NCBI GenBank assembly: GCA_022457065.1
Contig: JAJGBQ010000004.1
Coordinates: 1,550,001-1,614,000, forward strand
Reading direction: 5' to 3'
DNA from: Curvularia sp. ZM96
Taxonomy: Eukaryota; Ascomycota; Dothideomycetes; Pleosporales; Pleosporaceae
DNA length: 64,000 nucleotides
A model generated the notes under the pieces. The model was not told where the DNA came from and made no database searches. It worked only from the letters and a program-made list of their open reading frames with translations. Shown here piece by piece: positions 13,847-26,138 of the stretch; position 1 is the first letter of the stretch, and each line of letters starts with the position of its first letter. Both the position numbers and the translations under genes were made by a program.

Positions 13847-14747
13847 TCAACTTGCTTCTGATGGCCTGCGTGGCTTGCATTTGTCATGCGCCATGTGTCC
13901 GTTTCTTGCAGTAGTGCGAGTAAATTCAGCCCCGCACCGAGGGCAGGTGCTCTTGGAGGCAGTGCCGGACTTTTCTCGCTGATGCCGCAACAGATTACTG
14001 AACGTAGAAAACTGTCTTCCGTTGCACCCATGCTCCCAGCATTGGGGTTTCGGGCGTGAGTTGATCACTCGCGGCATTACTGGGTTGCCTTGGGTGCTTG
14101 GCGACGAGGAAAGCGCAGGCACTGACGCGTTAGAAGCTGGTGCGCTCGGTGGTGAGTCGTATGCTTGGTATGCAGTAGGTGCTGTATTGGTTGGTGGGTA
14201 CATAGTTGGTAACGGATGATATTCGCTGACGGCATAAGAGCTTGGAGGATACAGTTGTGGCCTATCTGTCTGTTAATGAAAAAGAAATATCGGCGCAGTC
14301 GACAGACTTACGGTGGATACGCGTTTCCCCCCAGTGCCTGGTTGGGGACGGCGTTGTGAGGTGTTGGATAGGTGTAAGAATGCGTGGTAGAACCCATTGG
14401 TGCTGTGTTTGCTCGCATGGGGTCTGGTGATTGTTGTTGCTGGTACGGGCTTCGTGGAAGTGCAGGATGCTGAGGCTGATAGGGCGGTAATACCGCATGT
14501 TGATCGGGTCTTCTTTGTTGATTCTCATTCGGTGCCGGGCTTGAAGCGTAGGATGGGCCATATGGGCTAGGGGCTGAAGATCTTGGCTCTGCATAGGGTT
14601 GCAGGGGCGGGTAGCCAGACGTGTAGGACGTTTGGGAAGAACCGTAATGGTTCATGCCATAATGCGAAGGAGGCATCATGAAGTCCAAGGTGCTGTTTAC
14701 ATCAGACGTTGGTCGCCAGAAACAATCGACGGGGCCTCGTACCTCAT
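13847..14747 (-). CDS. C2H2-type zinc-finger transcription regulator
   Basis: I read exons 14747..14743 (five bases, ATGAG), 14692..14312 and 14261..13847, giving 266 residues. Introns of 50 bp (GTACGA...AACAG) and 50 bp (GTAAGT...GATAG) keep the frame exactly. Residues 1-150 are rich in Pro, Ser, Tyr and Gln, like an activation domain. The C-terminus has two zinc-binding segments. The first is Cys-x4-Cys followed by SNLLRHQREK, which shows only one His. The second is Cys-x2-Cys (CPRCGAEF) with His-x2-His (NGHMAHDKC). An alternative start at 15275 would extend the same frame upstream by about 176 residues without the first splice; that extension looks less protein-like. I recognise the finger block as conserved across filamentous ascomycetes but cannot assign a target pathway. 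Confidence 0.7.
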
Positions 14748-17700
14748 ATCTTGTAACTCAATGACTGGCTTGTGTAGCTGCTCAAAGTCTGCCAACAACA
14801 GAGGCTCGATAGGGTGACTGCTAAATATAGACGACGATGGTAAGGGAACGACTTTTTGACTTTGCGCCGCTTGAATGTATTTAGTGCGGGCCGACCGATG
14901 ACAACCAGCAGGAGATGGTGATCCCGGTTCTGAGCCTTGAGACTGGTGAAGGGAGGTATATGTGGTTTGCGTGTAGGTAAAGTCCTGGCAAAGACCGTGA
15001 TTAGAGAAAGTTGGTTGAGGAGAGCGGGTTCGTGAGGTGTCGTCGAGGATGTGTAAAGTATTCCAAGCTAGCGAAGGTGGGTGCGACCCGGGCGTCTGAT
15101 AATCAATGGGATTGTGGCGGGGCGTTGGCAAGGTTGCGGCACGGCACGAATGAGGCCCCCTTATTTGTGGAATTTCTGGTGGCTGAACAGGCAAGTTTCG
15201 GTCGACACGGTCCCTGAATCTACGTGAGATGGTTTTCGTCTTTGAATGGTACAAGTTGCAAGACCAATGGGTCATGTTCAATGGCAGGTGGGCGACATTT
15301 GTTGCTCAAGGGTCCTTTAACCTACGTTATATCTTGTTTATACGGCGCTTTTCGGTGGGATAATAGGAGTAGTGTGGGTGGGAGATTTACCACAAGGCAG
15401 ATTTACCATCCTAATCTCGATGTTTAAAGGGAGTCCGAGTGTTCTGCATCATTACATGGGGGATGCCTGGAAGACCTCGAACACAGTATCTGAGCTTCAA
15501 AATCCAATACAGGCAGAGGGCTTTTCCCGGCTTTGCGGCTGGGGACTGATTGGAGCCTCGAAGGATCAGATACCCTGGTCTTTGACAGTGCTAGCTCTAC
15601 GGCCGTTGGCTAGCTACAAAACATGCATCCGCAGTGCCTAGGCTGGGGGGTATCCACACATCAGTAAGTATTGCGCGATTGTCTAAAGTGGGGTGATGGT
15701 GGGCATGCTGGCACTAGATCGAGGTCACGTCCAAAGTCTCAACCTGATTGTCCCCATTCGCTGACGGAGAGTCGACTGCCTCTCGGCGACCACGTACTGC
15801 CATGGCTGGCTACGGCACGGGGAGGGGAACTGAGGCGAGCATCGCCAGGCACGCGGAGTTGCCATGTAGAGCGTTGGTGGCGCTTGTACTGTCCGACTCG
15901 AGACCAAGAGCCATGCCAATACCGTGTCAAGTCTGGCCTTTTGGACATTGGGCTATCCAATCTTTTTGCGTTAGCCGCAGGTGGGCCGCAATTGTACATG
16001 GTGGACGGAAAGGAAATGGCTGATCTCGGGCAAGACGATTTGGACGCAAATGCGGACATAGCTGCTGGCACCGCCACAAAGCTGCCTGTCGGCTGGCCTC
16101 CATGACTCCCCAGACGGTGCAAGTGTGTCATGGTGGGTGTGTTGGTGCGCGCAGCTTATTACGGTTCTATGTTTGGCTCGCTACCAATATGACCCGAGCA
16201 CGTGCGTAGGCCAAGCGGCCCGTTGACTTTCGGAAGCGGTGCCGTTGCTAGTAGCGGCAAGCGGTCGGCACGCGTCCGGCTATTCGTCTGATTTCTGGAA
16301 CGCGACATGGGATTTGATGGAGGGTAGCCGGCGGTCTATTCAGCTGCGTCGATGCGTGCGTGTGGGCGTGCGTAGGTGGCTATTGGGCTGCAGTGCGGGC
16401 GCCCTGGTTCAGGTGCTTGGGATTGAGGGATTCGTGGGCCCCACTGAGCCTGGCCGCGGCGCGGACTTGACGTCGTCGTCGTGGAGCCTGGAGATTGGGT
16501 TTGTCCAGTTCTGTTCATGTGCGTACGAAGTAGTATGTACAGGAGATCAAGCAAGGCCGTCGTGGTTCGGACATGGATGGGACAGCAGCAAACGGCAGCC
16601 GCGCGGAGACTGCCGGGCGGCACAGACGCCAAGCCGCTTTCCTCGAGTCTGCAGGCGCGCGCCCGTTGTGGCCGCAACGCCTCCAATCACCACCACGTCC
16701 AGCCGGCAACCAAGTCGACGCCGCAGCACAGCGGGACATGCGCGGACGGGGGACCTGAGCCGAGTCAGTCAGGCATGAGTCGGACCATTCGGACCACTAC
16801 TGCGGACTCGGTTTATACCGATCTCCGAAGCCCTCTCCAGCCTGCGCGAGAGCCGTACACACATGGCCACACGATAGGCGCGCAGCCCGGGACCCGCCAC
16901 CATGACCCATTCATATCACTGTACCACCATCCTCAAAACACTAGCTCACCACAACCAAGGCTTTGGCACAGCACATGGCATCACCATGACGAAGTAACGG
17001 CCACCAGCCCAAGGCCCGACGGTGGACGCATAGCGCCTGCCTGGCTCTACGGTTTCCAAGGCCTTGCAGAGCCAACTAACAGTATCATTGCCATGTTACA
17101 TGGCTGACAGGCCTGGGTGTACCGTAGCCAAAGCCCTCGCTTAACTGGCGATTGAGAAGACGATAAGGCATCCAGCCGTTATTACCAATGATGGGCGCCG
17201 AGAAAACCCCCCCGCTATTGTCCCGACAAATTTCTGTTCATCTCCGCATGTATATTGCACTGCCTTCACGCTGTCAGGAAATGAACCCCAACCCCGGAGA
17301 CGTGTCCAGTTCGATATTTCCGAGTTTGCTAAACTACTACTTTTGTCAAACATTTCGGCGCATACATCTCTTTTGGGGCTTGCAGCTGCCCTGGGTTGAT
17401 TACAAGCGCCAGTGCGTTTCCAGATAATTTCTCTGCTACATCGTGCCAAGCAACCGTTGCGTCTTCGCCAAAGCAACAGTAGTGGATTGACAATATGTAC
17501 TAGACCCTGATCTCTCCAGTAGCTCTTTTGAAACCAACTAGTTCATGTCGTTTCCTGTCGGCAAATATATTTTTATTTTGCCGCAGCTGTTCATTCATCT
17601 CCACGCTGAAGTGGATCTCGTATGCACCAGCACGTTAGGACCTGATACTCTCAGTTGTCAGCCTCGTCGGCATGTGAACACATAGGCAAAGAAGACAAAC

Positions 17701-17853
17701 AATCACGTACCAGAAACAGCACTGATTCAAGAACCGAGGTATGCACTACAATGAACAACAGTTACTCCGTGGGTCAAGGAAGGTACTGAGAAAGACTGCC
17801 ATATTTTTGTTTACGTTTTATTTCATCTTGAGCTCCAACGTTCGCCATGACTA
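14748..17853. other. 3.1-kb region upstream of the zinc-finger gene
   Basis: No convincing protein gene is seen. Open frames such as 16481..17107 (+) have low-complexity His/Pro/Arg composition and no family look. The region sits upstream of the C2H2 gene and downstream of cystathionine gamma-synthase. A long leader with many short upstream frames, or a large control region, would fit a developmental regulator, but this is inference. Confidence 0.4.
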
Positions 17854-19944
17854 CTATTCTGTTGCTACAGCTGCCTGCGCCGGCAATGCCTTCAGCGCCT
17901 TTTCGAACGCATCCACCAACTTGCTCGTTTCTTCCAAGCCAACACTGAAACGAATCAGATCGGCTTCTACACCCCATTTTGCACACTATTGGATTCTCGT
18001 TAGCACATCAGAACTACAGAAAATACCAGTGGAATGGAGAAAAGGAAAATTCCCGTACCCAATCCAGCTCTCCATAGTGCGCAAGAATCACATATGGCGA
18101 GCTCAGCGTAAAGTTCGTGCCCAGACTAGGTCCCTTGACAGTATCGAGGTTGTCAAAGAAGGTAATGGCATCAGCTCTACTGTAAAATGTTGCCGAAAGG
18201 AGACCGCCATAGCCGCCGTTAGGATTACGGCACCTGTCGTAGAAGACGCGGGAAGGCGAAGTCTTGGGATAGTTTACTTGCTTGACTGTGTTGTTCAGTA
18301 TCAGCCGTTTAAGAGCCATATGACACAGTCAGATGCAACATACCGCGAGGATGTGAGCTCAGCACATCACAGATTGCTTCTGCGTTGGCATTGATACGGT
18401 CGATTCTCGAGACAAAGTCACGGCTGTTGCGCTCGAGGAAGATGCTGTCTTCGGCCCAATGGTTATCCTCGTAATCTTCCTCCCACGTACGTTTGAGAAG
18501 GTCGTAGTTCTTTGCTTTTGGATTAAGCACGAGGCTGCGTGTTACATTAGCTGAGATTCGGCGTCAACCAGAATAACCATATACTGACCCTCCACCCATG
18601 ACATTGCAGTCGCCACTGAACACCTTGGTCAAACTGCTAACAACGACATCTGCAAACTGCAGCACATTGACGTTGATGAAGTTTCCAATCGTCTCGTCCA
18701 CCACGACACAAAAGTCGTACTTATCAGCCAACTTGCGAATCCGCTCGAGGTCAGGCGAAGTCAAAAGCGGGTTTCCAGGGAACTCTGTGAAGAGTCCTAG
18801 AAACCTCTCGCCGCCTTCCAAACGTTTCTCGAGGTCATCGAGTTCTTCCGAGGAGCCGAAGCCGTAAAACTGGGAGCCTGGGCCAAATTTTTCGGTAATC
18901 TTCAACGTGTCGATGTACGGAAATCCATAGACAATGGCTTTCTTTGCTCCTTTCGCCCTCAGTAGATTTCGATGCGTGTTGAAGATTGCACTCATGCCAG
19001 TCGGATATAAATAGACGTCATCTTCAGAGAAACCAGCGACTGGTCTTGTCTTTCCAGCATCGTGTTCTAGAGTCATCGCTTCGGCTAATCCGACATCTGC
19101 AGTCAGTGATCCTGCAATACGCCTTCGAACTGCTAGTTTGGCTTTCTTGGTCTTGGACAGATCCAAGTTGCGTCCGAATCGCTCTTCGACAAACCGAGTG
19201 GGATCCTGCACTTCTCCATTGCCATTGGCAGAGTCGGCCGACACGCCGAGATCGACTGAAGCATTCTTCTGATATCTTCGGGGACCTTTGGGTACTCTCA
19301 ATGGCTGATCGAGTGTTGAAGCTTCTACTAGGGCACCTTCGGCGAACAACTGAGCGCAAAACTCTGCTCTCCGACTTGAGACACCATCACCTGAATGTTG
19401 CCAGAACGCCTTCGCTGTAGCAAAGCGCTCTTTGGGGAAAAGTACAGCAGACACTCTGGGAGAGATGATATCGAATTCTTTCGATCTTGCTTTTTCACCT
19501 GTTGGCAAGAAGTCAAGGATCCGGACTTGCGATGCATCTAGATCGGGTGCTTGCCGGAGAAAGAAGTCTCGACATCTTGATGCAGTAGAGTGTGTTGGGA
19601 AGAGCATGACACTCTCATTTCCGTGTCCATGTTTCTCGACAATTGCTGCTGCAAAGGCTTGTATGCTTTTGTGAATGAAGAATCTTTCGCCGTCAGTTGC
19701 TTAGTTCCCATGTACCTTGTCGCCACTTACCTTGGATAACCCGTCTTCATCTTACTGATGACCCATTCCTCGCCTTCTTCGTACCCAACATTTGCTCGCC
19801 ATGTTGGTAATGAGACACTGACTGCCTGTCACGTGTTAGACAAGAAAGCAGGGTCTGGGCAGTGGGATATATACGTACGTGCTCGGTTGCTGGCGGCAGA
19901 CTTTCACCCACCTCAACATCGTTTTCGAGAACCATTGGTGACAT
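17854..19944 (-). CDS. Cystathionine gamma-synthase (fungal met-7/Str2 type)
   Basis: This PLP enzyme joins an O-acylated homoserine and cysteine into cystathionine on the cysteine-to-methionine route. Six exons (19944..19879, 19825..19731, 19683..18589, 18534..18344, 18285..18059, 17985..17854) total exactly 602 codons, 601 residues. All five introns are 48-73 bp with GT...AG ends. The long N-terminal region (VSLPTWRANVGYEEGEEW, then MLFPTHSTASRCRDFF) is specific to the fungal enzyme. The PLP core has YPTGMSAIFNTHR, VVVDETIGNF (PLP-contact Asp) and SSLTKVFSGDCN, with the Schiff-base Lys near residue 407. The C-terminal domain ends ADLIRFSVGLEET. It shares a 356-bp divergent promoter with the augmin gene. 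Methionine-repression elements were not identified. Confidence 0.9.
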
Positions 19945-20300
19945 TTTGAGCGCTTCAAGACAGTAAGAGCGAAGTGCAAAGTGATAGTGCAAAACTAGAA
20001 GTTGGAAGGCAAACAAGACATTGCGCAATGACTCCCATCACACAAGAGATTATACCAGAAGTTGATTAGCTCCGACTTCGGCACTTGGGAATTTAAGGTT
20101 ATCGATAGTGCAAACCGTCACTTCTCCGCGTGTGTTTCCGTCATTCGGAGCGCCAGTGCATCCACTTTGTGCACTTGAACCGCTTCATGCTCCTCCTGGC
20201 CCCACCGTGGAGTTGCGATTGTGCACCAGGGGTGCGAGTCTAGCGCTGCCCAACGTACCCAGTACTGCAAACGCAGGCCACGCGTTTTCTGCACACAACA
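19945..20300. promoter_or_regulatory. Bidirectional promoter between cystathionine gamma-synthase and augmin subunit 1
   Basis: 356 bp separate the divergent start codons. No canonical TATA box is obvious. The region must contain both leaders. Confidence 0.5.
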
Positions 20301-21254
20301 ATGGATTCTCTAACACCATCCGACCTCTTCTCGCCTTCAAAGGCGCGTCAGCAACGCGCTCAAGCTCAGGACTGGGCGCAGATCGACTCATGGCTATCGT
20401 ACAAGTACGCCGGCCGCACCGTGCCGACGTTTGAGCGCAATGAGGAAACACTCAAGGTCTTGCGCGAACTGTCAATAGCAAATGAAAGAGCCGACGAGGA
20501 GAGAGCCGTTTTCGAACGAGTAGAGAGGGAAGCGCTCAGAGAGCTGGACGAGGTATGAGAGCTATAGGTCCGCTTCTGCTACCATAAACTGAGCTGCTGC
20601 TCACAACGGTAGGTTCAACGGAACGACGACGACGAGCGCATGCTATCCAGGCTGAAAGCCAGCCTCACACCTGAGGGCGAGCAGGCGCTTGACGCGCTGG
20701 CCTCGACAGCTGTAACCCTCAATACACCCACTGCCAACCCCGAGTCTATCGCCCATGCTCTTATTTACGATACAACCACCTCGCAGAACCTCTCCAACCA
20801 GCTTGCCCACATTGCGACGCTGCAAGGCTACGTAGATAAGCAGCAGTCTCTCCTTCGAACCCAATTACACGAGCTTCAGACGAATCCTTCTTTCACAACC
20901 CCCGCGAACCTCCAGCGCCAGACCACAGAGCAAACGCGTCAAGTCAAGCACCTCCGTACCAAGATTCGAGAATACGAAGACAAACTATCGTCCCTCCAAT
21001 CCTCACAGTCTCGGAATATGACACCAAGCTCGAAGAATATCGGGTCTGCCGAAGCCATCAATGACATGTTGGAGCAACAAAAGGCCTTAGACGAGCTTCG
21101 AGAGAAGGTAGAGGGGATAGAGAGGGAGGTTGCAGAGTTTGCTGGACTCCCTGCTGACAAGGAGGCTGCAAGGAAAGAGGTGGGCAAACTAGAAGTCAGG
21201 CTTGATGAGGTGCGGAAGAGAAGAGATGAGCTGTTCGAGGGACTTGTGGTATAA
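20301..21254 (+). CDS. HAUS1: HAUS augmin-like complex subunit 1
   Basis: Exons 20301..20552 and 20613..21254 give 297 residues; the 60-bp intron (GTATGA...GGTAG) is phase 0. Augmin recruits gamma-tubulin to existing spindle microtubules to branch new ones. The N-terminal motif (SPSKARQQRAQAQDWAQI, WLSYKYAGRTVPTFERN) is the recognisable HAUS1 start. Most of the remainder is heptad-rich: a coiled coil around residues 65-100 and a long one from about 180 to the end, rich in Leu, Glu, Lys and Arg. It converges on the neighbouring methyltransferase with only 106 bp between stops. Length and layout fit fungal HAUS1. The call rests on the N-terminal block, because coiled coils alone are not diagnostic. 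Confidence 0.75.
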
Positions 21255-21360
21255 TAATGGTATAAATTAATCAATCGTAGGGTTGCTCCCACGCCCTGCC
21301 GATACAGACCCAACTTCCAGTTCACTCCAAATAGTTGTTGAGCCATCCTTTTCGTCTCAC

Positions 21361-22084
21361 TCAACTAGGTGCATCCGTCAACGGCACGTACTGCACACCA
21401 TATAACTTCTGGCGTTCGATACTTCCATCCGCTCGCTTGTCAATCACCCAAATGTGTTGTGCCCATCCTTCTGCGACCGGTACGAACAGCCGTCCCGGTG
21501 CTTTGAGTTGGTCAGTCAAGATCTCATGGTGCTCAGCAGCCGCAGCGCCAACATGAATAGCATCATATGGCGCACCCTCGGCCCAGCCCTTTCTTCCGTC
21601 TCCAGTGACAAACTTTACTTGTCCCGACTCCAGCATCCTTCGGCCTTCTTCTGACTTGGACATGTTGCCTTTTGCCAGATCGTTCAAGGGCTGGATGTGG
21701 TCAATACCAATCACAGTTCCGTTAGGTGCGACCAGATTGGCAAGGACAGCGGTAAGATATCCTGAGCCTGAACCAATATCTAGAACTTTGGAGCCAGGCT
21801 TGAGGAAATCGAGGAGCGATTCGCAAGCCGAGGCGTGCATGTGCGGAGCGGATATAGTCGCGCGGTGGCCGATCGGTTGGGGCGAGTCTTCGTACGGATA
21901 GGATGGGGCATAATGCGCACGATCGACCTAGGAATATGTCTTCATCGATTGCCAGCCTACCTGTAGCGTTGAGGCTTCCTACCTTGAGCATAGCATCCTT
22001 CACTCTGTCGGACTTGATGAGCTTGTTGCTCGCTAGATTATTGATGAGATCTTCATTGGTAGCGCCAGAGCTTCTCCAAGCCAT
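21361..22084 (-). CDS. Protein-L-isoaspartate O-methyltransferase (PCMT)
   Basis: Exons 22084..21983 and 21927..21361 give 222 residues; the 55-bp intron (GTAGGA...CCTAG) is phase 0. The enzyme uses S-adenosylmethionine to methylate isoaspartyl residues in aged proteins and so starts their repair. The start MAWRSSGATNEDLINNL is the classic PCMT N-terminus. The substrate-side motif PYEDSPQPIGHRATISAPHMHA is present, split from exon 1 by the intron. The SAM motif I VLDIGSGSGYLTA follows, then motif II region DAIHVGAAA and motif III LKAPGRLFVPV. The frame is open for 34 codons upstream of this ATG but without another ATG, so 22084 is the best start. It is divergent from utp22. Confidence 0.93.
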
Positions 22085-22459
22085 ATTGATAGCTCTTTTT
22101 GGGGCGATGTTGCACGTAGGCCTCGGGAAGAAGGATGGACCGCGAATGCGGATAAGCTTCGTTAGGAAAGGCAGCGTGATAGGCAATGAATGGGTATCTT
22201 AAGGCAGGTATGTTCTGGTTTACAGTAGTTTACATGAATAACCTGAGATTTTGTGACGGCTATTTGCGAAGAGTAATTAAAGGTTATGCTGTGGCAAGTT
22301 GTTCCCCTCACAACGTCTAGGTGAGGGGACGCGCATGAGCTCTCATGACCCTAACATCGGGGCTTGAGCTGCTGCATCCCTGCTTATCGATAAGGCACTC
22401 CCGCGGGAAAAGTTCCAGAGAAATTTCGCGCGCCATGCGACAACCATCACGACGCGAAA
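22085..22459. promoter_or_regulatory. Bidirectional promoter between PCMT and utp22
   Basis: 375 bp separate the divergent start codons. It includes a GC-rich segment with ATCGATAAGG near 22385 and CCGCGGG-like bases next to the utp22 start. No TATA box is evident. Confidence 0.45.
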
Positions 22460-25400
22460 ATGGTGCCACCCGCAATTAAACGAAGAAAGCTTGAGCACAG
22501 CGACTCGGAGGCGGAAAGCGACGGCAGCTTTGCGGATTTCGAGGAAACCAATGGCGGCGTGGAATCAGACGGAAGCGATGCTGAAGATGCGCAAAACGAG
22601 AGCGACGACGTCTCTATGGACGGCGCACAGGAGATCGACGACGACGACGACGATGAAGACGATGATGAGGATATGAGCGAAGATGAGGAGGATGATTCAA
22701 AAGCGGAGAGAAGCGCTCAAGAGAGCAAGAAGCAGGCCATAGACGGCAAAGCCACCAGCACAGCAAAGCCGCCGAAGCGACCAGCGCTTAGTCTCCAGGA
22801 TGGTGTCTACACCGCAGAATCCTTCAAGTCAAACATGTTTAAGCTTCAAGTGGACGAACTCTTAGACCAGGTCAAACTCAAGTATGGCAAGAAGGAGACA
22901 CCAGCCGAGAACGCAATGAGAACTCTCAAGAACATCATTGAGCAGATCCCTAGTCGCGACCCGCTTCCGGTAAGACAAGATTTCTCTATGGATAACAGTG
23001 CTATACACTAACAAATTGCAGATCGTTGAGGCAGAAAAGGCGCTCAAATCAGCTGGCGTCACTGTTCCCTTCCCTAGCCCTCGTCCGCCGAAGGACGCCC
23101 TGTACAAACTGCAGTACGAACGACCTGCGGGCATAAACGCCACCGGTAGCTACCCTCTCAAAACTGCGACTCGAGCCGAAGAAAGATTCGCGATCGACCT
23201 TGTTGTTACCATGCCGAAGAGTTTGTTCCAGGACAAGGACTATCTGAACTACCGATATTTCTACAAGCGCGCATACTACCTGGCCTGCTTGGCTGCTGGA
23301 ATCAAAGCATCAAAAGATCACAAGTTCGATTTGGTCTTTGACCCTTTGAACGGGAACCAGCTCCAGCCTATTCTCGTTGTGCGGCCGAGCGGCAACAGTG
23401 ATGCGGATGACTTCTCTATTTCAAAATGCCAGATTAATGTACTGGTGGCGCTACCAGAGCACACATTTCCGCAGAGCAAGCTTCTCCCAACATCCAATTG
23501 CGTCCGGCCTAAAGGCAGCGAAGACGAAGCCTCCAGCAAAGCCCTTAGTGCCACACCTTTCTACAACAACAGCCTGCAGTCTGACGCAAATATTACATCC
23601 TACCTGAAGCTGCTGCATAGCACAGCTTCAAAAGCCGAAGCCTTCAAGGATGCGTGTATACTCGGACGCATTTGGTTAAAGCAACGGGGATTCAGCAGTC
23701 AGATTCGCAAAGGTGGATTTGGCAATTTCGAGTGGGCTGTCATCATGGCTATCTTACTGCAGCCAAATGCCGGTACAGGTGCTCAATCCGTTTCTTCTGC
23801 TTTCAGCAGCTACCAGTTGTTCAAATCGACGCTGCAGTTTCTTTCGCGTGGCGATCTGACAAAGAAGCCATTCATCTTCCAAGCTACCAACATTACCATT
23901 CCGAAGGCAGAGACCGCGCCTGTTGTCTTCGACGGGCCCCGAGGACAGAATGTGTTGTTCAAAATGACTTCCTGGTCGTACAAGCGTCTGCAGTCGGAGG
24001 CAAAGGCTACTGTTGACATGCTGAGTGATTCAGTTTTTGATCAGTTCGACGCGGCCTTTATTCTGAAGACCGAACTACTCAAGTACCGCTACGATGCCAC
24101 ACTCGAGATCCCCCTCGTCTCGCTTGGTCTAGATGCTGGAAGTGAAGAATACGATTCACAGCTTGGCGAGATGTGCCGAAAGATACACAGTATCTTAACT
24201 CGTGCGTTGACCGATCGCATTACGGCAATCTCATTCACAATGCCGGAAGAAGAAAGTTGGTCAATCCCGTCAAGACGTCCCCAGGAGAAGCAAAATAAGA
24301 GCGTTCTTGTCAACCTCGTCACGGATCCTGCCAATGCCACTCGCACCGTCGATCATGGGCCTTCAGCAGAAAACAAACAGGAGGCTGCTATCTTCCGCAA
24401 GTTTTGGGGCGAGAAAGCTGAACTCAGGCGCTTCAAGGATGGAAGCATTCTCGAGAGCGTTGTTTGGACCGTCAAAGACTCATCTGCATCCGTCATGGAG
24501 CAAATCGTTCTTTACATACTTGGCAGACACCTTGGTGCACAAGTTGCTGAACAAGCTCATTTCACAAGTGATGTGTTTGGCCATCTCGTAACGGCAGGTC
24601 GTATGCAGGGACAATCTGGAACCGCACCATTCCTCCCCATCATGAACGCGTTCAGTGCTATGGAGAAGGATATCCGCGACCTGGAGGAGCTACCACTTCA
24701 GCTTCGCCATCTGAGAGCTGCTGACCCGCAACTGCGCTACGCATCCGTCGACGTTCCTGCTGCAGGTCACGCTCCTGCATCAGTCGTATTACAGTTTGAA
24801 GGTTCTGGACGTTGGCCAGATGACTTGTGTGCCATTCAAAGAACCAAGATTGCTTTCCTCCTCCGAATGGCCGAGCTTCTGCATAATCTGGAGTCAGGCT
24901 ACGTTGCCCGGGTTGGCATAGAGAACCCATCACAACCCGCCCAGAACCAAGCGTTCTTAGACGTGACAGTTGCTACTGGTTTCACATTCCGCATTCGCAT
25001 CTACCATGATCGTGAACCTACGTTGTTCGACCGCCAGATCAAGGACAAGTCGTTGGATGCTCAATCACGGGAGTCCGCTGCAGCCTCTCTGGCACTGTAC
25101 AAGCGCGAGTTTATTCAGTCGCCTCAACATTCGCAAGCATTGCAAACTCTCTGCACTCGTTACCTAGCGCTTTCACCGGCAATAAGATTAACGAAGAAAT
25201 GGTTCGCGTCTCATCTCCTGGCGCCGCATTTCTCACCTGAGCTGATTGAACTACTTGTCATCCGCACATTCTTACAACCTCAACCATGGCCTGTACCGTC
25301 AACTGCAACTACTGGTTTCTTACGCACATTATCGTGGATCAGCCGATGGGACTGGCGTCATGTCCCTCTCATAGTAGACTTTTCAACATCCTTCTCAGCT

Positions 25401-26138
25401 AATCCTGCAAACCTGGAAGATACCTCCTTGAAGGGTATGAAATCTGAAGATCTCGACCGCTTACGGACTCGTTTTGAGGCATGGCGACGTATTGATCCTG
25501 CCATGAACCGAGTTGTCTTGTTCGCGGCAACGAATCTTGACGAAGAAGGTACAACATGGACTGATAAGGCGAAGCCGGAAAAGGTGGTTGCTGCGCGTTT
25601 GACGGCTTTAAGCAAGGCAGCTACGCAGGCTGTCCGCGCAGACGAAGATCGCTTGCTGAGGCGTATCAGTAGCAACAAGGACACTTCCAAAGCCAACGAG
25701 GCTCTGAGTCCAGAGGCTCTGTTTGTCCCCAGCATATCAGAGTTTGATATTGTCATCTCCATCTCGTCGAAATACAGCCTCAAGTCGGCTAAATCCCGCA
25801 AGGCTACACCGCAGTTCAAGAATCTGGACCTTCAGAAACTATCAGGCAGTCCATTGCCTGCGGCAACGCCTCTCCCCCAGCTCTTTGCTGAGGAGCTGTG
25901 CGAGATCTATGGGGACGCAGTACTGTGGTTTTGGGATCCAGAGACTCTTGACAAGATCGTGGGATTGTGGAATCCGGTCGTTACAGGCCAGCGAAGCTGG
26001 AAGATCAAGGCAGGATGGAACAGTGTACCAGTGGGTAAAACGGATGCAGCTGAGATCAAGGCCAACAAAGAAGCTATTGTACATGAAGTCAGGCGTTTGG
26101 GTGGAGAGCTGATCAAGAACATTGAGGTTAAGAGCTAA
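22460..26138 (+). CDS. utp22: U3 snoRNP / pre-rRNA processing protein Utp22 (Nrap family)
   Basis: Exons 22460..22969 and 23022..26138 give 1208 residues; the 52-bp intron (GTAAGA...TGCAG) is phase 0. Utp22 is a nucleolar subunit of the small-subunit processome (UTP-C, with Rrp7 and casein kinase 2). It has tandem inactive nucleotidyltransferase-like and OAS1-like domains. Visible features are a basic start (IKRRKLEHSDSEAESDG), a run of about 12 Asp/Glu around residues 58-76 encoded by a GAC/GAT-rich repeat, the Nrap block SFKSNMFKLQVDELLDQVK, and the family motif ILGRIWLKQRGFSSQ. Also seen are LRRFKDGSILESVVW, FVPSISEFDIVI and, close to the end, WNPVVTGQRSWKIKAGWNSV. The length fits the family. 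It is the longest complete protein in the window. Confidence 0.93.
22628..22700 (+). repeat. Acidic-codon microsatellite inside utp22
   Basis: GAC/GAT/GAA codons are repeated almost without interruption, giving an Asp/Glu tract. Such tracts are common in nucleolar proteins and prone to length change. Confidence 0.8.

Noticed and set aside
14697..15275. In-frame N-terminal extension of the C2H2 protein from the ATG at 15275
   Set aside because: The text is not protein-like, and the short ATGAG exon plus a well-formed intron with branch-like CTGAT explains the start better. Kept as an alternative in the gene entry.
16481..17107. 208-codon plus-strand open frame in the region upstream of the C2H2 gene
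   Set aside because: Low-complexity His/Pro/Arg/Ser composition, no family resemblance and several overlapping frames of similar length; typical of chance frames in GC-balanced DNA.
22085..22186. Mitochondrial-like N-terminal extension of PCMT
   Set aside because: The frame is open, but its only possible initiator is TTG and a TAA lies just upstream; the ATG at 22084 gives the classic family start.
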